Positions 26,685 through 35,532 of a stretch of DNA of 64,000 nucleotides are shown here, in pieces. The notes under the pieces are model-generated. The model saw only the letters and a program-made list of their open reading frames with translations. It had not been told where the DNA came from and searched no databases. Both the position numbers and the translations under genes were made by a program. The stretch spans positions 161,383-225,382 of the forward strand of contig CAZYJL010000004.1 in NCBI GenBank assembly GCA_964647825.1, read 5' to 3'. How positions within the stretch are numbered: the first letter of the stretch is position 1; each line of letters starts with the position of its first letter. The DNA comes from VFKI01 sp964647825 (lineage in GTDB: Bacteria; Pseudomonadota; Gammaproteobacteria; DSM-16500).

Positions 26685-29093
26685 GTGAAAGCGAATGAGC
26701 AGCTACTACGATTATTTCTCTCCAACACCACAGACCGTCAACTGTTGGCTAATTTCTTGCGCGATTTAGGCTATATCGTCGATGATAGTCTGTTCTTAAA
26801 GAAAGATGAATCGCAAACCATAAGTGCCATTATCACAGATGAAAATTACGCAAAAAAATTTAAAAATGAATTTAACACGATTAAACAACATGCAAATCCA
26901 GCATTTTTACCGCTAATTATTTGTTTACCCGCCAAATCAGATAGTGCTTATTCGCTCTCACAAGGTTTTGATGAAACTTTTCATTTCCCAATCAACAAAA
27001 GTGAACTTATCTCTCGTTTACATACGCTTTTACGTTTACGAGAACAAACAGAGTCACAATTTCGTTTAATTTATGACACCATTCATATTGGCATTTATCG
27101 CATGTCGGAAACATGCATGATCATACAGGCAAATCCAGCATTTTTGCACATCCTTGGATTTCATTCACTCACACAGATTATCAATATGCATTTTGCCAAT
27201 TTAGGTTTTACCCCTGAAAAAGATTGGACCATGCAATTACAAAAAGCGAAAGAAAACAATAACATCATCGAGTATGAAACCACTTATTTACGACCAGACG
27301 GTAACCTCCTCCATCTACGTGGCAACGTCATCTATAGCCAGCAAAAAAATGGGCAAGATGCTTTTTTTACTGGCACAATCGAAGATATTAGTGAAAGAAA
27401 AAAAATAGAATACGCACTAAAAAATAGCGAAGAAAAATTCCATCAACTTATTGAACTCTCGCCATATGGAATTTTAATTTATTACAGAAAAAAAATTCTT
27501 TTTGCAAACAAAACTGCCTGTAAAATTTTACAGGCTAAACAAGTAAATGAATTAATTGATACCTGCTTGACAAATTATATCCCCAACGACAAACAACCTT
27601 TTGTACTTGAAAAAATTCAATCGGCACAAAATGATCTCGTTAGCACACCATTCTTTCAAGAAAAATTAATTACTCTTCATAAAAAACTTATTCCAACCGA
27701 AATATTGATTACACCATTTGTACATGATAACAAGATTGCAGCACAGATCATTATTAACGATATTTCAGAACGCGTTCGAAATGAAAGAAAAATCTCTTAC
27801 CTAGCTTATCATGATCAACTAACAGGCTTATACAATCGCACAAAACTCGAAGAAGAGCTTGAAAAATCTATCTTACCGCACAGGAAAAGACCATCAAATT
27901 TTACAGTAATTTTAGCAGATATTGATGATTTCAAAAAAATCAACGACACATTTGGGCATCATACCGGTGACTTATTATTAAAAGAGCTCGCAAAACGTTT
28001 AAAAAAATATACACCAAAGCGTGCTATTTTAGCGCGCATTGGTGGCGATGAATTTGTCATATTTCTTAGAAATCATGTCAAATCACGTGACGATGCCGCT
28101 ATTCTTGCACAAGAAATTCTTAATCAAATTAATATTCCTTTCGCCTTGCATCATGCAAAATTTTACATCACGGCCAGTATTGGAATTAGTTTATCTCCTT
28201 ATGGTGGAACGAATAGTGTTTCATTGTTAAAAAATGCAGACATTGCGATGTATATGGCAAAAAGAAATGGCGGCAACCGTTATCAATTTTGTACGCGGGC
28301 ATTAACAATTGAAGCAAATGAAAAAACCTATCTAGAAATTGAATTACGTGAAGCCATGTTAAACAATGAACTTTTCCTGCATTATCAACCAAAAGTGTCT
28401 TTGCTTGATGGTAAAATCACAGGCGTTGAAGCTTTATTACGCTGGCACCATCCACAAAAAGGGAATATTACGCCTGCGACATTTATTCCACTTGCAGAAG
28501 CGTCAGGCTTAATTGTCCCCATCACTCATCAAGTGATTCACCTAGTCTGTCATCAGATTCTCATTTGGCAACAAGCTGGATTACCTAGGTTTGCTGTCGC
28601 AATTAATCTTTCCTTACGTCACTTTCGAGAAGAAAATTTTGAAAAAGAAATCTATCATATCCTAAAAGAATATGAGATTGATCCAACCCTGATTGAATTT
28701 GAAATTACAGAAAGTACATTAATGCACGATGTCAAAAGAACACAAAGTGCACTTGATTATTTTAAAAAAAGAGGGATTCATATAGCTATTGATGACTTTG
28801 GTACTGGATATTCTTCATTAAATTACCTAAAAAATCTTCATTGCCATAGTCTCAAAATTGATTATTCTTTTGTTCGCAGCATCACACCTGAAAAAACAGA
28901 TAATGCTATCATTCTCTCCATTATTGAAATGGCACACAGCATGAATATGGTGGTGATTGCAGAAGGTGTCGAAACAGAATTCCAATATCACTTTCTAAAA
29001 ATGCATCACTGTGATCAAATACAAGGGTTTTTATTTTCAAAACCCTTACCCGCAGATGAATTAATTACTTTTTTTAAAACACATCAATCATAA
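26685..29093 (+). CDS. PAS-GGDEF-EAL cyclic di-GMP signalling protein (802 aa)
   Basis: From the N terminus: a degenerate receiver-like domain (about 1-120) without the usual Asp pocket, PAS domains (about 125-245 and 255-365), GGDEF (about 370-530) and EAL (about 550-800). GGDEF keeps the catalytic motif (RIGGDEFVIF), and EAL keeps EALLRW, NLSLRHF and DDFGTGYSSLNYL, so both cyclase and phosphodiesterase residues appear intact. It starts at GTG 26685, 18 bases after the KaiC-like gene, with AGGA upstream. It is cytosolic with no membrane helix. The KaiC partner may supply its input, which is inference from the operon. Confidence 0.93.
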   Translation: MKANEQLLRLFLSNTTDRQLLANFLRDLGYIVDDSLFLKKDESQTISAIITDENYAKKFKNEFNTIKQHANPAFLPLIICLPAKSDSAYSLSQGFDETFHFPINKSELISRLHTLLRLREQTESQFRLIYDTIHIGIYRMSETCMIIQANPAFLHILGFHSLTQIINMHFANLGFTPEKDWTMQLQKAKENNNIIEYETTYLRPDGNLLHLRGNVIYSQQKNGQDAFFTGTIEDISERKKIEYALKNSEEKFHQLIELSPYGILIYYRKKILFANKTACKILQAKQVNELIDTCLTNYIPNDKQPFVLEKIQSAQNDLVSTPFFQEKLITLHKKLIPTEILITPFVHDNKIAAQIIINDISERVRNERKISYLAYHDQLTGLYNRTKLEEELEKSILPHRKRPSNFTVILADIDDFKKINDTFGHHTGDLLLKELAKRLKKYTPKRAILARIGGDEFVIFLRNHVKSRDDAAILAQEILNQINIPFALHHAKFYITASIGISLSPYGGTNSVSLLKNADIAMYMAKRNGGNRYQFCTRALTIEANEKTYLEIELREAMLNNELFLHYQPKVSLLDGKITGVEALLRWHHPQKGNITPATFIPLAEASGLIVPITHQVIHLVCHQILIWQQAGLPRFAVAINLSLRHFREENFEKEIYHILKEYEIDPTLIEFEITESTLMHDVKRTQSALDYFKKRGIHIAIDDFGTGYSSLNYLKNLHCHSLKIDYSFVRSITPEKTDNAIILSIIEMAHSMNMVVIAEGVETEFQYHFLKMHHCDQIQGFLFSKPLPADELITFFKTHQS

Positions 29094-29100
29094 CTTTTTA

Positions 29101-29127
29101 GTCACTACTCAGGTAGTCAGGATTTTT
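29101..29127. repeat. Solitary family 1 terminal sequence
   Basis: GTCACTACTCAGGTAGTCAG followed by GATTTTTT matches the outer 27 bases of the family 1 arms (right end of the copy at 2174-2356 in reverse). The rest of the element is absent. It begins 7 bases after the stop codon of the GGDEF/EAL gene and may serve as part of its transcript end. Confidence 0.55.
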
Positions 29128-29167
29128 TAAATAAGAAATAATTAGTATGGCTCAACATAAACAAGTA

Positions 29168-30031
29168 TTAACGCAATGCTTGAGTTAATTTCATCAGTAA
29201 CCATTGTAAATCTTCCAAAGCACAAAGTACATTTGCTACTTTAATTGTTTCGTGCTGCAGATCTAATCCAGCAAATGCAACAGGTACTATTTCGCGAAAT
29301 TCTTTTTCAATTTTTTCTAATATGTTAGCGAGAGCTGCCATTTCAATAACAACTCCGCCAACTTGCAATCCTTCAATTATTGCAGTAAACACACGATCAA
29401 CAGCATTTCTATACGCTAGCATATCTTCCATTAAAAATTCACGTAGTGCCGGCGTAAAACTATCTCGCGCAAGATAATGGAGCGAAAAAAGAACTTCCCC
29501 CATTTGCATTATTTTTTCAACAAAATACTGACAACCCACTTGCAAACGCAAATCAAATCCGCGTTGTTTTAGCCAAGTTGGCCATGCGAGCCAACACATT
29601 TCCATAGAATAATTATCATGTATAGAAATCTCTGCCAACCCTAGAATACAATTTATAGTCTGTGAGAAATAAGCTTGATAAATTTTTAATATACTTGCCA
29701 CACTGTTTTGAAAAGGTAAGCTGGCAGCTTCTGGCATGACCACTTTTTTTACCAAAAAACCTGTTAACGTGCCCAATAAAATACTTAAGGCACTCAATTG
29801 AAAATAGTGTAAATTTCCTATAAAAAAAACCAATATCACTAACGGCAATAATAAAAAGAAAAGACGTAACATCATGGAATAAAATAATCGTCCAACAGGC
29901 GCTGTCATCATCCAAGTTGCCACGAAAAAAACTAACAGACCAGCAATCCACTGCGAGAACCATGCAACTGCTAAGGCAACGACCAAAATAATGAAAAAAC
30001 GTATTCCTTGACGTCGCACACGATCACTCAC
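29168..30031 (-). CDS. FUSC-like inner membrane protein (287 aa)
   Basis: The N-terminal third has four or five membrane helices (FFIILVVALAVAWFSQWIAG, then LLVFFVATWMMTAPVGR and LFFLLLPLVILVFFIGNL), followed by a helical cytosolic domain of about 180 residues with GVVIEMAALANILEKIEKEF. This layout resembles half of a FUSC/aromatic-acid exporter type protein. Its start overlaps the end of the next upstream gene by 8 bases. Together with the 186-aa and 70-aa genes it forms a three-gene minus-strand operon. The two larger proteins may be pieces of one split FUSC protein. A transport role is inference. Confidence 0.7.
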   Translation of the reverse strand: MSDRVRRQGIRFFIILVVALAVAWFSQWIAGLLVFFVATWMMTAPVGRLFYSMMLRLFFLLLPLVILVFFIGNLHYFQLSALSILLGTLTGFLVKKVVMPEAASLPFQNSVASILKIYQAYFSQTINCILGLAEISIHDNYSMEMCWLAWPTWLKQRGFDLRLQVGCQYFVEKIMQMGEVLFSLHYLARDSFTPALREFLMEDMLAYRNAVDRVFTAIIEGLQVGGVVIEMAALANILEKIEKEFREIVPVAFAGLDLQHETIKVANVLCALEDLQWLLMKLTQALR

Positions 30032-30584
30032 TCCCCTTCACTCCCTCTAGCAACGCCTCTACTTCTTGGCGAAAGGCGGTCATGTCTGATAAAAAAAATA
30101 AAAAAACCAAAGGCTCGGGTGCTGTTATCCTTAATGCCCCTTGATAAACATCTTCAAATGCAGTCATGACTGCTGCAAATGCAGCTAATTTATCCGATGT
30201 TTGCCGACTAAACCGCTTTGAGGAGGCTGGCAAACTCAGTAATACGTCGCTTAAGAGACGCGTCATATCAGACAATTCTCGCTGACATAATGTAAATACG
30301 GCAGGATCACTGACACGCAACCGTAAATGACCAAAACTAAAAACCGTTTCATACAATCGCTCGACCTGAGACAAGAAAGCAGCCGGTGGTGACGTGTTCC
30401 GCAAAGAACGTATTGCTGCAAACAAACGCTGCTGTGCTGCTTCAATTTGCGCCTCTACCGACAGGCGGCTTGCACCCGCGTAACCCATTAAATAACAGGC
30501 AAAAAAAGCAGATTGCAGCCGATCAAGACTATCGCACACCTTCCTATAGGCCCGACGCATACGATACGTCAATTTAAATTGCAT
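30024..30584 (-). CDS. Helical protein, probable soluble half of a FUSC-like system (186 aa)
   Basis: The protein is almost entirely helical and mostly soluble, with an internal block (LRNTSPPAAFLSQVERLYETVF and LRVSDPAVFTLCQRELSDMTRLLSDVLLSLP) that resembles the cytosolic helical bundle found between or before the membrane halves of FUSC proteins. It starts MQFKLTYRMRRAYRKV, basic. It overlaps the neighbouring genes on both sides (8 bases downstream, 11 upstream), which means tight coupling. I cannot name a family with confidence; the assignment depends on its neighbour. Confidence 0.65.
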   Translation of the reverse strand: MQFKLTYRMRRAYRKVCDSLDRLQSAFFACYLMGYAGASRLSVEAQIEAAQQRLFAAIRSLRNTSPPAAFLSQVERLYETVFSFGHLRLRVSDPAVFTLCQRELSDMTRLLSDVLLSLPASSKRFSRQTSDKLAAFAAVMTAFEDVYQGALRITAPEPLVFLFFLSDMTAFRQEVEALLEGVKGSE

Positions 30585-30783
30585 GCGGCGTCACCCAACC
30601 CAACGCAAATGCAAGTAACAAAAAGAAAAAGAGTGTTAACGATAACCCAATCCGCCACGTTAACGCTTTTGCTACTCGCTTTGCATCCGCAGCATCTTTT
30701 TCGCGCACGAGATAAAACAGCGCACTTCCTAAACTATAAAAAATAACGCCTAAAAAAATAATAATCAAAAATCGCATACCCAT
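30574..30783 (-). CDS. Twin-transmembrane protein, DUF2909-like (69 aa)
   Basis: This small membrane protein has two helices, FLIIIFLGVIFYSLGSALFY and GLSLTLFFFLLLAFALGWV, joined by a polar hairpin (REKDAADAKRVAKALTWR) and ending TPHAI. This pattern, including the RVGLS-like and GW-x-PH motifs, is that of the DUF2909 family, often seen beside cytochrome oxidase assembly genes in gammaproteobacteria. Here it is instead the first gene of the FUSC-like operon. Candidate starts are ATGs at 30783 and 30777, both behind a G-rich ribosome site. A longer frame from 30807 lacks one. Confidence 0.75.
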   Translation of the reverse strand: MGMRFLIIIFLGVIFYSLGSALFYLVREKDAADAKRVAKALTWRIGLSLTLFFFLLLAFALGWVTPHAI

Positions 30784-30935
30784 TCGCCCCCCCAAAAAGT
30801 ACCTCATTATTCAAGAACAATTGTTCAGTACAGAGAAAAAAGCTATTATTTCATTATCAACGTAACGAGTAGACTAATTCATTCTGTTTACTACTTACTT
30901 ATCATCTTATCATCAATAGAGAATACTCTTTTTTT

Positions 30936-32105
30936 ATGCAGCCTTCACAAAAAAACATGTTATTTACTTCAGAATCTGTCTCCGAAGGTCACCCTGATAA
31001 AATCGCTGATCAAATTTCGGACGCAGTTTTAGATGCTGTTTTAGCACAAGATCCCCATGCACGCGTCGCTCTTGAAACGTTTGTGAAAACAGGCATGGCG
31101 CTCGTGGGTGGGGAGCTCACCACCTCCGCTTGGGTTGATATTGAACAAACTGTCCGTCAAGTTGTACAAGATATTGGCTATACAAGCTCCGAAATGGGCT
31201 TTGACTGGAAATCCTGCGCCGTCCTATCCTCGATTGGGAAACAATCAACCGATATTGCGATGGGTGTCGATCGGGCCAATGCAGCAGACCAAGGCGCGGG
31301 GGATCAAGGATTAATGTTCGGTTATGCATCCAATGAAACGCCTGTCTTGATGCCAGCACCGATTTTTTATGCACATGAACTCATGAAACGCCAAGCACTG
31401 TTACGAAAAAATGGGACCCTTCCTTGGTTACGGCCAGATGCCAAAAGCCAAGTGACTTTTCAATACCAAAATGGTCAACCAATTGCTATTGCCGCCGTTG
31501 TACTTTCTACACAACACGCACCCGACATCAACGAAAAAACGCTTATCGAAGCTGTACGGGAAGAAATCATCCGACCAGTGCTACCCGCAAAATGGCTCAC
31601 CCCTGCAACCAAATACTTTATCAATCCCACGGGGCGCTTTGTGATTGGCGGACCATTGGGCGATACCGGCCTCACTGGGCGCAAAATCATTGTCGATACT
31701 TATGGTGGCATGGCCCGACATGGCGGCGGCTGTTTTTCTGGTAAGGACCCGTCTAAAGTGGATCGCTCTGCTGCCTACGCTGCGCGCTATGTAGCAAAAA
31801 ATCTGGTTGCCGCTGGGGTTGCCGAACGTTGCGAAATCCAAATTGCCTATGCCATTGGCATTGCTGACCCTGTCTCAATTTCTATTGAAACCTTTGGCAC
31901 CGGCATCTTACCGGATGAAAAAATTATTACACTGATTCGCGATCATTTTGACTTACGACCCAATGGGCTGATTCGCATGCTGAATTTAATTCAACCTATT
32001 TACCGGCAAACAGCCACCTACGGACACTTTGGCCGCGAAGAATTAGATGTCAGCTGGGAAAAAACGGATCGCGTCGACAGCTTAAGAAAAGCAGCAGGAG
32101 TATAA
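30936..32105 (+). CDS. metK: S-adenosylmethionine synthetase (389 aa)
   Basis: MetK makes SAM from methionine and ATP. Signatures are LFTSESVSEGHPDKIADQISDA at the N terminus, GAGDQGLMFGYA near residue 117, GGCFSGKDPSKVDRSAAYAARYVAKN near 265 and the C-terminal FGREELDVSWEKTDRVD. Length is close to E. coli's 384 aa. A 12-bp palindrome (GAACAATTGTTC) lies about 110 bases upstream. No SAM riboswitch fold is visible in the 128-bp leader. AhcY follows after a family 2 repeat, so the SAM cycle genes are neighbours. Confidence 0.97.
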   Translation: MQPSQKNMLFTSESVSEGHPDKIADQISDAVLDAVLAQDPHARVALETFVKTGMALVGGELTTSAWVDIEQTVRQVVQDIGYTSSEMGFDWKSCAVLSSIGKQSTDIAMGVDRANAADQGAGDQGLMFGYASNETPVLMPAPIFYAHELMKRQALLRKNGTLPWLRPDAKSQVTFQYQNGQPIAIAAVVLSTQHAPDINEKTLIEAVREEIIRPVLPAKWLTPATKYFINPTGRFVIGGPLGDTGLTGRKIIVDTYGGMARHGGGCFSGKDPSKVDRSAAYAARYVAKNLVAAGVAERCEIQIAYAIGIADPVSISIETFGTGILPDEKIITLIRDHFDLRPNGLIRMLNLIQPIYRQTATYGHFGREELDVSWEKTDRVDSLRKAAGV

Positions 32106-32112
32106 AAAATTA

Positions 32113-32263
32113 CTCTGTACACGACAATTTTTTCATGCTGTTAACTTTTTACTCTCTGACGCGCGGACAGGAAGTCCGCAAGCGTAAAAACCAGCACATG
32201 GAAGACTGTTTTTTACGGTCAGAGAGCAAAAAGTTAACAGCATGAAAAGATTGTCATGAAGAG
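32113..32263. repeat. Family 2 palindromic element, copy A
   Basis: This 151-bp structure starts 8 bases after the metK stop. The outer arms pair over about 40 bases (TTTTCATGCTGTTAACTTTT and its complement). Inside are two hairpins, GCGGAC-AGGAA-GTCCGC and GTAAAAA to TTTTTTAC. The core matches copy B at 48864-49016 nearly base for base, while the arms differ but remain self-complementary. No clear target duplication is seen. It lies between metK and ahcY and could form a strong RNA fold in a read-through transcript. Confidence 0.85.
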
Positions 32264-32340
32264 AAAAAAGATAGCAACACAGGTCTTTTAGAAATTTGGT
32301 TAAGTTTTTAAGCAAAAACGAGCAAACAAGGGAGTCACCT

Positions 32341-33678
32341 ATGTCTACACACGCAACTGACCAATCACTCAACGCCACATCTCACAACACGCACACCGAC
32401 TTTCGCGTGGCAGACATCACTCTCGCTGCATTTGGTCGTCGCGAAATTCAAATTGCTGAAACGGAAATGCCCGGCCTCATGGCACTACGCAAAGAACTCG
32501 GGCCCAAACAACCCTTAAAAGGTGCGCGCATTTGCGGTTGTTTACATATGACAATTCAAACAGCCGTTCTCATCGAAACACTCACTGCACTTGGCGCCAC
32601 CGTACGTTGGTCTTCTTGTAATATTTTTTCGACGCAAGATCATGCCGCGGCAGCGATGGCTGCAGCGGGCATTCCTGTCTTTGCATGGAAAGGAGAAACA
32701 GAAGAAGAATACGAATGGTGCATTGAACAAACACTCAATGGACCGGATGGTTGGCAACCCAATTTAATTTTAGACGATGGCGGCGATCTCACACTGATTA
32801 TCCACCAAAAATATCCTGAATTATTGAAGAATATTCGCGGCTTATCGGAAGAAACGACCACTGGCGTACATCGTCTTTATGAGATGCATAAAACAAACCA
32901 ATTAAAAATACCAGCTATCAATGTCAATGATGCCGTCACAAAATCCAAATTTGATAATTTATATGGTTGCCGTGAATCATTAATTGATGGTATCAAACGT
33001 GCCACTGATGTGATGATTGCCGGCAAAATCGCTGTGGTCTGCGGCTACGGCGATGTTGGCAAAGGGTGTGCACAATCGTTACGTGCATTTGGCGCCACCG
33101 TCTGGATCACAGAAATCGATCCTATTTGTGCATTGCAAGCGGCGATGGAAGGCTACCGTGTTGTGACCCTTGAACAAGCCGCGCCACAGGCAGATATTTT
33201 TGTGACGGCGACGGGCAATTATCATGTCATTACGCACGCGCATTTATTACAAATGAAAAACCAAGCCATTGTTTGCAATATTGGTCATTTTGACTCAGAA
33301 ATTGATGTCGCGTCATTAAAGCAATATCCATGGGAAAATATCAAACCGCAAGTCGATCATATTATTTTACCGAATGGTCATCGTTTAATTTTATTAGCCG
33401 AAGGCCGTTTAGTGAATTTAGGCTGTGCGACCGGACATTCGAGTTTTGTGATGTCAACGTCTTTTACCAATCAAGTGTTTGCGCAATTGGAATTATGGTG
33501 TCACCCTGAAAATTATCCAGTTGGCGTGCATGTTTTACCACGACAACTCGATGAACAAGTCGCACGTTTACATCTTGAAAAACTTGGCGCAACACTCACA
33601 CAACTTACACCAGAACAAGCAGAGTATTTAAATGTCTCACTAAAAGGGCCTTACAAACCTGAGAATTATCGGTATTAA
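32341..33678 (+). CDS. ahcY: Adenosylhomocysteinase (445 aa)
   Basis: AhcY hydrolyses S-adenosylhomocysteine to adenosine and homocysteine using tightly bound NAD. Visible features are GARICGCLHMTIQTAVLIETL and NIFSTQDHAAAAMAAAGIPVFAWKGE, the NAD-binding region VVCGYGDVGKGCAQSLRAFGA near residue 235, GHFDSEIDV, and the C terminus ending LKGPYKPENYRY, which carries the Lys and Tyr seen in all tetrameric SAHases. GGGAG lies about 7 bases before the ATG at 32341. An upstream in-frame start at 32296 lacks one. Gammaproteobacteria split between AhcY and the Pfs/LuxS route; this organism has AhcY. Confidence 0.96.
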   Translation: MSTHATDQSLNATSHNTHTDFRVADITLAAFGRREIQIAETEMPGLMALRKELGPKQPLKGARICGCLHMTIQTAVLIETLTALGATVRWSSCNIFSTQDHAAAAMAAAGIPVFAWKGETEEEYEWCIEQTLNGPDGWQPNLILDDGGDLTLIIHQKYPELLKNIRGLSEETTTGVHRLYEMHKTNQLKIPAINVNDAVTKSKFDNLYGCRESLIDGIKRATDVMIAGKIAVVCGYGDVGKGCAQSLRAFGATVWITEIDPICALQAAMEGYRVVTLEQAAPQADIFVTATGNYHVITHAHLLQMKNQAIVCNIGHFDSEIDVASLKQYPWENIKPQVDHIILPNGHRLILLAEGRLVNLGCATGHSSFVMSTSFTNQVFAQLELWCHPENYPVGVHVLPRQLDEQVARLHLEKLGATLTQLTPEQAEYLNVSLKGPYKPENYRY

Positions 33679-33812
33679 GTAAAAATTTAATGCATTTTTC
33701 AAGTGAATTAAAATTTACAATTAGGTAAATATAAACACGCACAAATGAAATAAAATTAATGATGAAACTACTCTTGATTTAGCTGATTGACAACACACAC
33801 TGGAGACATGTC

Positions 33813-35486
33813 ATGCCAGACTCGCAAGTAACTCCTATCACTGCGTTGGATGACTATCCACAAATACTATTTATCCTTGATAGCTTAGCATGCTATCAGC
33901 ATCATCATCTTTGGCTGACAACACAAGAAGGTGATTTAATGCACTCTGCTTTGACAGAGAGTCTGCAGCAACTATGTGCAGCTGGACAATGTCCGGTGAT
34001 TTTGAAAAATGCTGATTTTTACTTTTTTAATAAAATGAAAAAACAAAAAACTGCCAATAATCATTTAACAATTTTTATTATTCAAGACAATGATCTCGAA
34101 TCTGATCCTGTTATCATCAATCAATTTATTCAAGAAAAAACAGCAGACCCTACAAATCGATTCATTATTTTTTCAAAAAATAGAATAAAAAAATTTATTA
34201 GATTACATTCATTAAAAAATAATTTTTTTTATAAATTTAAAGAAATAAAACTTGATTCTCTCAATGAAACACAACAAATTCATCTACTAAAAACACATCG
34301 CAGCACACTCGAGACCTTCCACAAAGTTATTCTGCCTGATGGTATTTTCATTACAGCACATCACCTCGTGAAACGTTTTCCACAAGGTAATATTTCCCTC
34401 TTAACACAAGCATATACTTTAATCGACAGCGCAGCAGCACGCACACGCCATGATGAGCAAATAAAATCCGTGACACCTGCGATACTCACACAACTTTTTG
34501 CTGACTGGACGGGTATTCCAGCATCATGTTTAGAGAATTCCACACCATTTCATGCGAGCAAAGTAGCAAATGCATTACGTCAACATATTCATGGCCAAGA
34601 CGAAGCAATTCGCGAAATTGCTATTTTCTTACAAAATAAAGCTTTTTTACCTGCATCCATTTCATCTATGCGAAACCAAGCACTTTTACTAGCAGGACCA
34701 ACCGGCTGCGGCAAAAACTCTCTCGTAAAACAGCTCTCGTACTATCTTGCTGGTGAAAAATTTAACACGATTTTACAAATTTATCCTACTGATACGATTA
34801 AGAAAATAAAAAATAAATTTAATGAAAAACTATATCCCATTTTATATATCGAAAATATTGAACATATTTCTGCCGAAGTATTAACGTATCTTTTTCAGAA
34901 ACAGCACAATACTATTTATCGACCACTCATGATTATGACCACCACCCTCGGCACAGAAACGTTACAACAATTAGCAACACCTTCTATCTCAGAACAGAAA
35001 AAAACTTTTAGCTTGATGCAGTTGGTGATGGAAGCACAGAGCAATCATCCTGTCACACAAACAACGACGCGACCGTCTATAGAAACATTACGTCAACATA
35101 TTTTCCCAACACTAGCAGCAGCATTACCCGCATGGTTACTCAATCAACTATGGCTCGTGCCTTTTGTCCCTCTCGATTACCACTCAATTGAAAAGAAAAC
35201 ACGCGAAAAAATCAAAACACTCATACACGCTATCGAAGACCATATGGCGATCCAAATTATGGTGATGCCAGAAGTGTATCGTTTCATGACACACGCCACA
35301 CTAAAACATGAAACAGCGCATACGCAACACGTTAATTCTCCAGAGTTCTTATTAAATACGTGTCTATCGCAGCAATTACTTGCTTACGCAGAAAAAAAAA
35401 TCGCCACGAAACAGTTACGCATACGTCTTGACGAAACCGGCGAAGTGATGGTCTGTGAACCTGCAGAAGAACACGTCTTTGGATAA
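33813..35486 (+). CDS. Degenerate ClpB/Hsp104-like AAA+ protein (557 aa)
   Basis: Residues about 230-470 align with the linker and second ATPase domain of ClpB: SVTPAILTQLFADWTGIPAS, then HIHGQDEAIREIAIFLQNKA and Walker A LLAGPTGCGKNS. The Walker A Thr/Ser at the end reads Asn, and the Walker B region YPILYIENIEHIS has Asn where the catalytic Glu of LLDEVEKAH is expected. The N-terminal 220 residues resemble a worn-out first domain without ATPase motifs. The C terminus keeps a ClpB-like D2 small domain (LRIRLDETGEVMVCE). It looks like a non-hydrolysing paralog, possibly a regulatory or scaffold subunit. The start ATG has GGAG upstream. Confidence 0.75.
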   Translation: MPDSQVTPITALDDYPQILFILDSLACYQHHHLWLTTQEGDLMHSALTESLQQLCAAGQCPVILKNADFYFFNKMKKQKTANNHLTIFIIQDNDLESDPVIINQFIQEKTADPTNRFIIFSKNRIKKFIRLHSLKNNFFYKFKEIKLDSLNETQQIHLLKTHRSTLETFHKVILPDGIFITAHHLVKRFPQGNISLLTQAYTLIDSAAARTRHDEQIKSVTPAILTQLFADWTGIPASCLENSTPFHASKVANALRQHIHGQDEAIREIAIFLQNKAFLPASISSMRNQALLLAGPTGCGKNSLVKQLSYYLAGEKFNTILQIYPTDTIKKIKNKFNEKLYPILYIENIEHISAEVLTYLFQKQHNTIYRPLMIMTTTLGTETLQQLATPSISEQKKTFSLMQLVMEAQSNHPVTQTTTRPSIETLRQHIFPTLAAALPAWLLNQLWLVPFVPLDYHSIEKKTREKIKTLIHAIEDHMAIQIMVMPEVYRFMTHATLKHETAHTQHVNSPEFLLNTCLSQQLLAYAEKKIATKQLRIRLDETGEVMVCEPAEEHVFG

Positions 35487-35498
35487 TCAAAAATAAAA

Positions 35499-35519
35499 GT
35501 AGCAGCCTAGGGCTGCTAC
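35499..35519. terminator. Bidirectional terminator between the ClpB-like gene and cytochrome b561
   Basis: GTAGCAGCC and GGCTGCTAC pair as a perfect 9-bp stem with the loop TAG. On the minus strand it is followed by TTTTATTTTTG, a good T tract for the cytochrome gene. On the plus strand the following run is A-rich with a short T run further on. Confidence 0.75.
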
Positions 35520-35532
35520 AAATAAAATCTTT

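Noticed and set aside
32113..32340. A possible SAM or SAH riboswitch before ahcY
   Set aside because: The fold belongs to the family 2 repeat, which occurs also between parE and parC where no such ligand is expected.
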